NCBI GenBank assembly: GCA_050301235.1
Contig: JBNKZD010000243.1
Span: forward strand, 14,208-78,207
Source of the DNA: JAFGIN01 sp050301235
GTDB lineage: Bacteria; Fibrobacterota; Chitinivibrionia; Chitinivibrionales; Chitinispirillaceae
Length of the DNA: 64,000 bases
Direction: 5' to 3'
This document shows, one piece after another, positions 62,801 to 64,000 of this stretch. A program made the translations under genes and the position numbers. The stretch's first letter is position 1; each line of letters opens with the position of its first letter. Below the pieces are notes generated by a model, which searched no databases, was not told the origin of the DNA, and saw nothing but the letters and a program-made list of their open reading frames with translations.

Positions 62801-64000
62801 GTTAAATTTCCGCTAACCTTTACAGTATCATTTCCATTTACATGAATAGGGGGCAATCTGAGAACCGGTGATGGAATCAGGTTCACTGTAGCACCGGATA
62901 GTCCCTCAAAATTAATTCCACCATAGTTCGTGTTTAAACCTGAAGCTGTTGAAAGATCAACCGTTCCGCTACTGCCACATCTCACCAGATTTCCATAATC
63001 GAAATTTAACACAGCATTACTATCAACAAGGGATCGAAATGCCACAGAATTACTGCCAAGATTCATCGTTGCATTTTTAACATACAACGTGTCATAAATT
63101 GTATCATTGGCAGTTGCACCCCAGCTTAAATTCCCCTGCAGCACCGCAAGAAAATTTACACGCAGGCCTTGAGAATCAACTGTTAAAGTACCACTACCGA
63201 CTTTTTTGATTTTATTAAATATGAAATTACTGTTAGGGATGAACGTCCGGTTCTGGAGTGACCCAAATTCAAGATCAGCATACCCTGAGAATGAGTTGAA
63301 ATTGCCAAAATTTGCATCACCTTTGATATAAATTGTTGTCTTACCAAACGTAAGCACACCAGCTCCATTTAAATACCCTATCGTATCTCTCTGATTACCA
63401 GTAGTATCAAACATCAGAGTGGTACCATTACTAATATTTAATGTATCTATACTAATAGTTGTATCCAGTATTACCATTCCACTGTTTATCTGCAAACTAC
63501 TGGTTCTCAATCTGTTTTGTTTAATATGCAGCTGGTTACTCGATGAATGCACAGCTGGTAAAACCACTGCTACAGGGGGGATGAAATCCTGATTTCCCGT
63601 GCTTATAAATTCTATTTTTCCATTTCCGGGCGTAATCGTTCCGGTTCCATTCAAATCCAGTACTGCTGCTCCAGTTCGCAATACGCTGCTGCCGAAATTA
63701 AGTATACCCCCCATCATTTTTAGCGCTGTACCCAGACTGTCAATTAATCCATTCCCCAGATTGAACTCCCCGGATATCAGTTCTAGTGTATCAACCCTGA
63801 GTCCATTGGTGGTGACAGTGGTTACACCTGCTCCCTTCCGACAGATTTTGCTATACATAAAATAAGTAGATGGTGTAAAGGTCTGGTTGCTGCCGATAAA
63901 AGCCAGTGAGCCACCACTTATGGAACCTGCCGCATTCAAATCAACCTGATTTCCATCAAAGCACAACTCACTGTTTCTCAGTTCAAGATATCCGTTTCCT
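56800..64000 (-). CDS. Giant secreted surface protein, N-terminus beyond the window
   Basis: The frame stays open through 64000, so at least 2399 residues are present and the true start is outside. The N-terminal third consists of autotransporter-like strands (LELISGEFNLGNGLIDS, LNFGSSVLRTGAAVLDLNGTG) repeated many times. Next come fibronectin-type III-like modules, then Ig/cadherin-like domains (VLRLLADTIVMERSTLIR, FEDSSYEGVINVTDPDIADT). The end has a beta-rich region and a sorting/FlgD-like domain (GNPYPNPFCPSTRINYTIP ... IDIYDIMGRKLKSV, with WNGKAESGRIVASGKYF). It is probably an outer-surface adhesin. No catalytic motif is visible. Confidence 0.8.
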   Translation of the reverse strand, partial: GNGYLELRNSELCFDGNQVDLNAAGSISGGSLAFIGSNQTFTPSTYFMYSKICRKGAGVTTVTTNGLRVDTLELISGEFNLGNGLIDSLGTALKMMGGILNFGSSVLRTGAAVLDLNGTGTITPGNGKIEFISTGNQDFIPPVAVVLPAVHSSSNQLHIKQNRLRTSSLQINSGMVILDTTISIDTLNISNGTTLMFDTTGNQRDTIGYLNGAGVLTFGKTTIYIKGDANFGNFNSFSGYADLEFGSLQNRTFIPNSNFIFNKIKKVGSGTLTVDSQGLRVNFLAVLQGNLSWGATANDTIYDTLYVKNATMNLGSNSVAFRSLVDSNAVLNFDYGNLVRCGSSGTVDLSTASGLNTNYGGINFEGLSGATVNLIPSPVLRLPPIHVNGNDTVKVSGNLTGTAIFQNSGGWDWGNNFSHTVHTASVYGGVVAFGNSTVAIDSGDFSLESVSDVSSGAATIHFNASTGTQSIIPPLTSSITLPQIFKSDTSTLQIVNHELRCRTFRQTAGKIGFSGYGIIADTQIVIENVDSLLNLGGVTLQAGQSIQLSGNSSTMINCNASTQWYINVTGSLRAENAIIGNCVVTGTNGIVYPPYIDAGGNSNWVFWVDTFPPDNDLVLNLQSLDTGRVRIWWNPGSIDSSDAEFVGIRYSSSKMPDSMNDGSTILLGTYSLIDSVDTVIDLNAHTTYYFAAAVSDTSGNWADFTTNSRKTIRTRAVAPYSVLAPDTVHKQSFVISWVNPPGLSTIDSVYIHTVLSGNSNWSLSSTIPSSLTTATVALPASEGTYQFMISTSHDSAGIYYSDDVFIGSVTYSVTPPIIVLPNDTFFNYTPLISWQAPAGFGSPDSFFVFSDTITGKSNWILKGQYASNIVSHTFAFSDFGKYKVMVSTSWDKYGAIEQNNIAIDTIILVPSSKMFTWDISSDSGYQVSNGTWGSDRFWSNDGKSLTAWPGAGYTACFSALTSNTIIGLNGIQYADSIVFNASGYTLSGDTLILSTGILRGMALDTIKSDLNSKTLAKTGSGEIVITGKTQCDSINAFEGVLTMNRSDTDTVIVPGVLSVYSNVNGYGRLAQKVNIYSKSTFTPGVALAKNVSMDELYMSPGCTLNIDIGTQYDTLSVKNTAILNGYINISSLKGFGKGAYPIITCAGTMIDSGIKIAKTPFSTYTYNLSKETGGLVIYVDTLLMDTAPPKIKINVTSGAIFQQMPSVISGNAYDSISGLLSVSILVNKINDSTYWNGVSWQNGIFWLQIQPQNQWNFVPSGVSSSDGRFIIKAGATDSAGNVAYDTTDFLIDGTAPVITTMFDNIDSIGSWNGLISGEAYDSLTRIKQVSVSVKNDSGKYFDGSTWIPTETYLISNGTNQWSYQVDINTLLEGKYNVAVIVSDTIGNSSITPYLKVFNYFLKKDTVPVTSTYKAGLHTVAVNCSTATFSWNPKLPDVIDSVQLAIGKSGYPANVTEGEYHYILSKNDSGLTISTLPATGLTLYSKLFLKERAGGYTIVPDSAVSVTLLADCVPPENLVQSVVANTGDSLTVIQLKAGNTDSVQILFGFGESPDIAVKNVKILPGRDTVLSFRTIVPGSFYCAYAVRDPDGNSSLFNYDSIQIKNTPPVLRLLADTIVMERSTLIRTLSAYDINNDSLMYNLVNARAGMTVTGPFFKWIPGGGDIGSHAVVIECKDARGAVTYDTFNIMVKDIPEAPVISYSGNTDVFEDSSYEGVINVTDPDIADTPKVSIVKLPAWLKLSENKLTGVPKNEDVGISAVELIYTDLSSLSDTLELQIRVINTNDKPVVLSSSIADTVIEKQKYTFDIKINDVDANDSISVKSPNARSWLKISSVNKSDNGKDWIAQIQCTPVQADTGVYEIKFEIADRSNSIVNLNKKMYVLDSDDPPSKPVLTRKVVNGAAQIMVTAVDDRDAQLLYSVKIRALKSDSTVFKDSSISMSHMIFPLTDGRYEVKAIAIDGGGLKSAEVTDTFPVTGASDYVFKDTGWSMVSIPSKIYLVSNLINSRYLLNWDESGVEKQVYSYYKKKEELTEIEGAKAYWRKGYLNDTIHLSSETFEKGLVNVSLHKTVSGWNQISSPYPYPVAWPRKSDVVWRWNSKNNDYEEVQNVLEPWNGYWVRVDTAASVILSPVPVFSTGTLAKLRKCYYQSKDNWSLQVSIRAEGGCDVDNKFGFNQHAMDRYDEMDRPEPPEFEGRPVLYFNHEDWGTSCKEFASDIRKTWKSLNIFEFAISGSKDNEEGVLSFVGMDNTRNLYVFTKIGDSLVQIEGDVNYIVQLSKSKSYQTVFVTDNPRFLSTFPLHFKMGNPYPNPFCPSTRINYTIPYRWSKDGKINLNPYNVSIDIYDIMGRKLKSVVYRKMTPGNYTVMWNGKAESGRIVASGKYFCVLKADELKQVRNLTLIK

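Overview
The window looks like a chromosomal segment of a Gram-negative, polysaccharide-degrading bacterium, most likely Fibrobacterota or a close FCB-group relative. The clues are a secreted family 9 glycosidase, giant secreted proteins with a C-terminal sorting/FlgD-like domain, outer-membrane barrels, a bacterial alpha-2-macroglobulin with PBP1C, and T6SS baseplate genes. The phylum is an inference; there is no rRNA or tRNA gene in the window to anchor it.

Left part (1-7.3 kb, minus strand): the promoter-proximal end of a probable exopolysaccharide locus. A NusG/RfaH-type antiterminator comes first, followed by a nucleotidyltransferase/substrate-binding pair, an EPS-associated MarR regulator, an aspartic-protease-fold protein, a small conserved protein, a Wzz chain-length protein, a frameshifted small gene coupled to an AAA ATPase, and two four-helix-bundle (S23) genes. 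Each S23 gene is wrapped in its own flavour of short tandem repeat (7-mer GTGACTN type or 6-mer GGTTGA type). In several genes these repeats supply the stop codon, and in Wzz they supply N-terminal codons.

7.9-10.3 kb (plus): housekeeping dprA, divIC/ftsB and recO. 10.3-19.4 kb (minus): two DUF4143-type ATPases bracket a T6SS block tssE-tssF-tssG-tssH(clpV) that has no sheath, Hcp or membrane-complex genes. 19.5-21.8 kb (plus): a frameshifted orphan vapB, an intact vapBC, and a radical SAM/SPASM protein.

22-36 kb (minus): a three-gene envelope operon made of a giant 1824-aa secreted protein of unknown function, an alpha-2-macroglobulin with an intact CxEQ thioester, and PBP1C. The giant protein is the best candidate for an undescribed partner of the bacterial alpha-2-macroglobulin/PBP1C system. 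36-46 kb: a C-GCAxxG-C-C redox protein, a DUF3465 protein, bacteriohemerythrin, a secreted beta-propeller, a diheme protein resembling the hydrazine synthase alpha subunit, a broken secreted gene, and a membrane-anchored AraC regulator with an apparent extracytoplasmic CBM9-like sensor.

46-64 kb: nifS-nadA (NAD synthesis), outer-membrane barrels, a transmembrane Ser/Thr kinase with ankyrin repeats, the GH9 enzyme, yciB, glucokinase, and the C-terminal 2.4 kresidues of a giant secreted adhesin-like protein that runs off the right edge. Dispersed hairpin repeats sit in many gaps. Four genes carry single-base frameshifts, so either decay or residual assembly error should be kept in mind.
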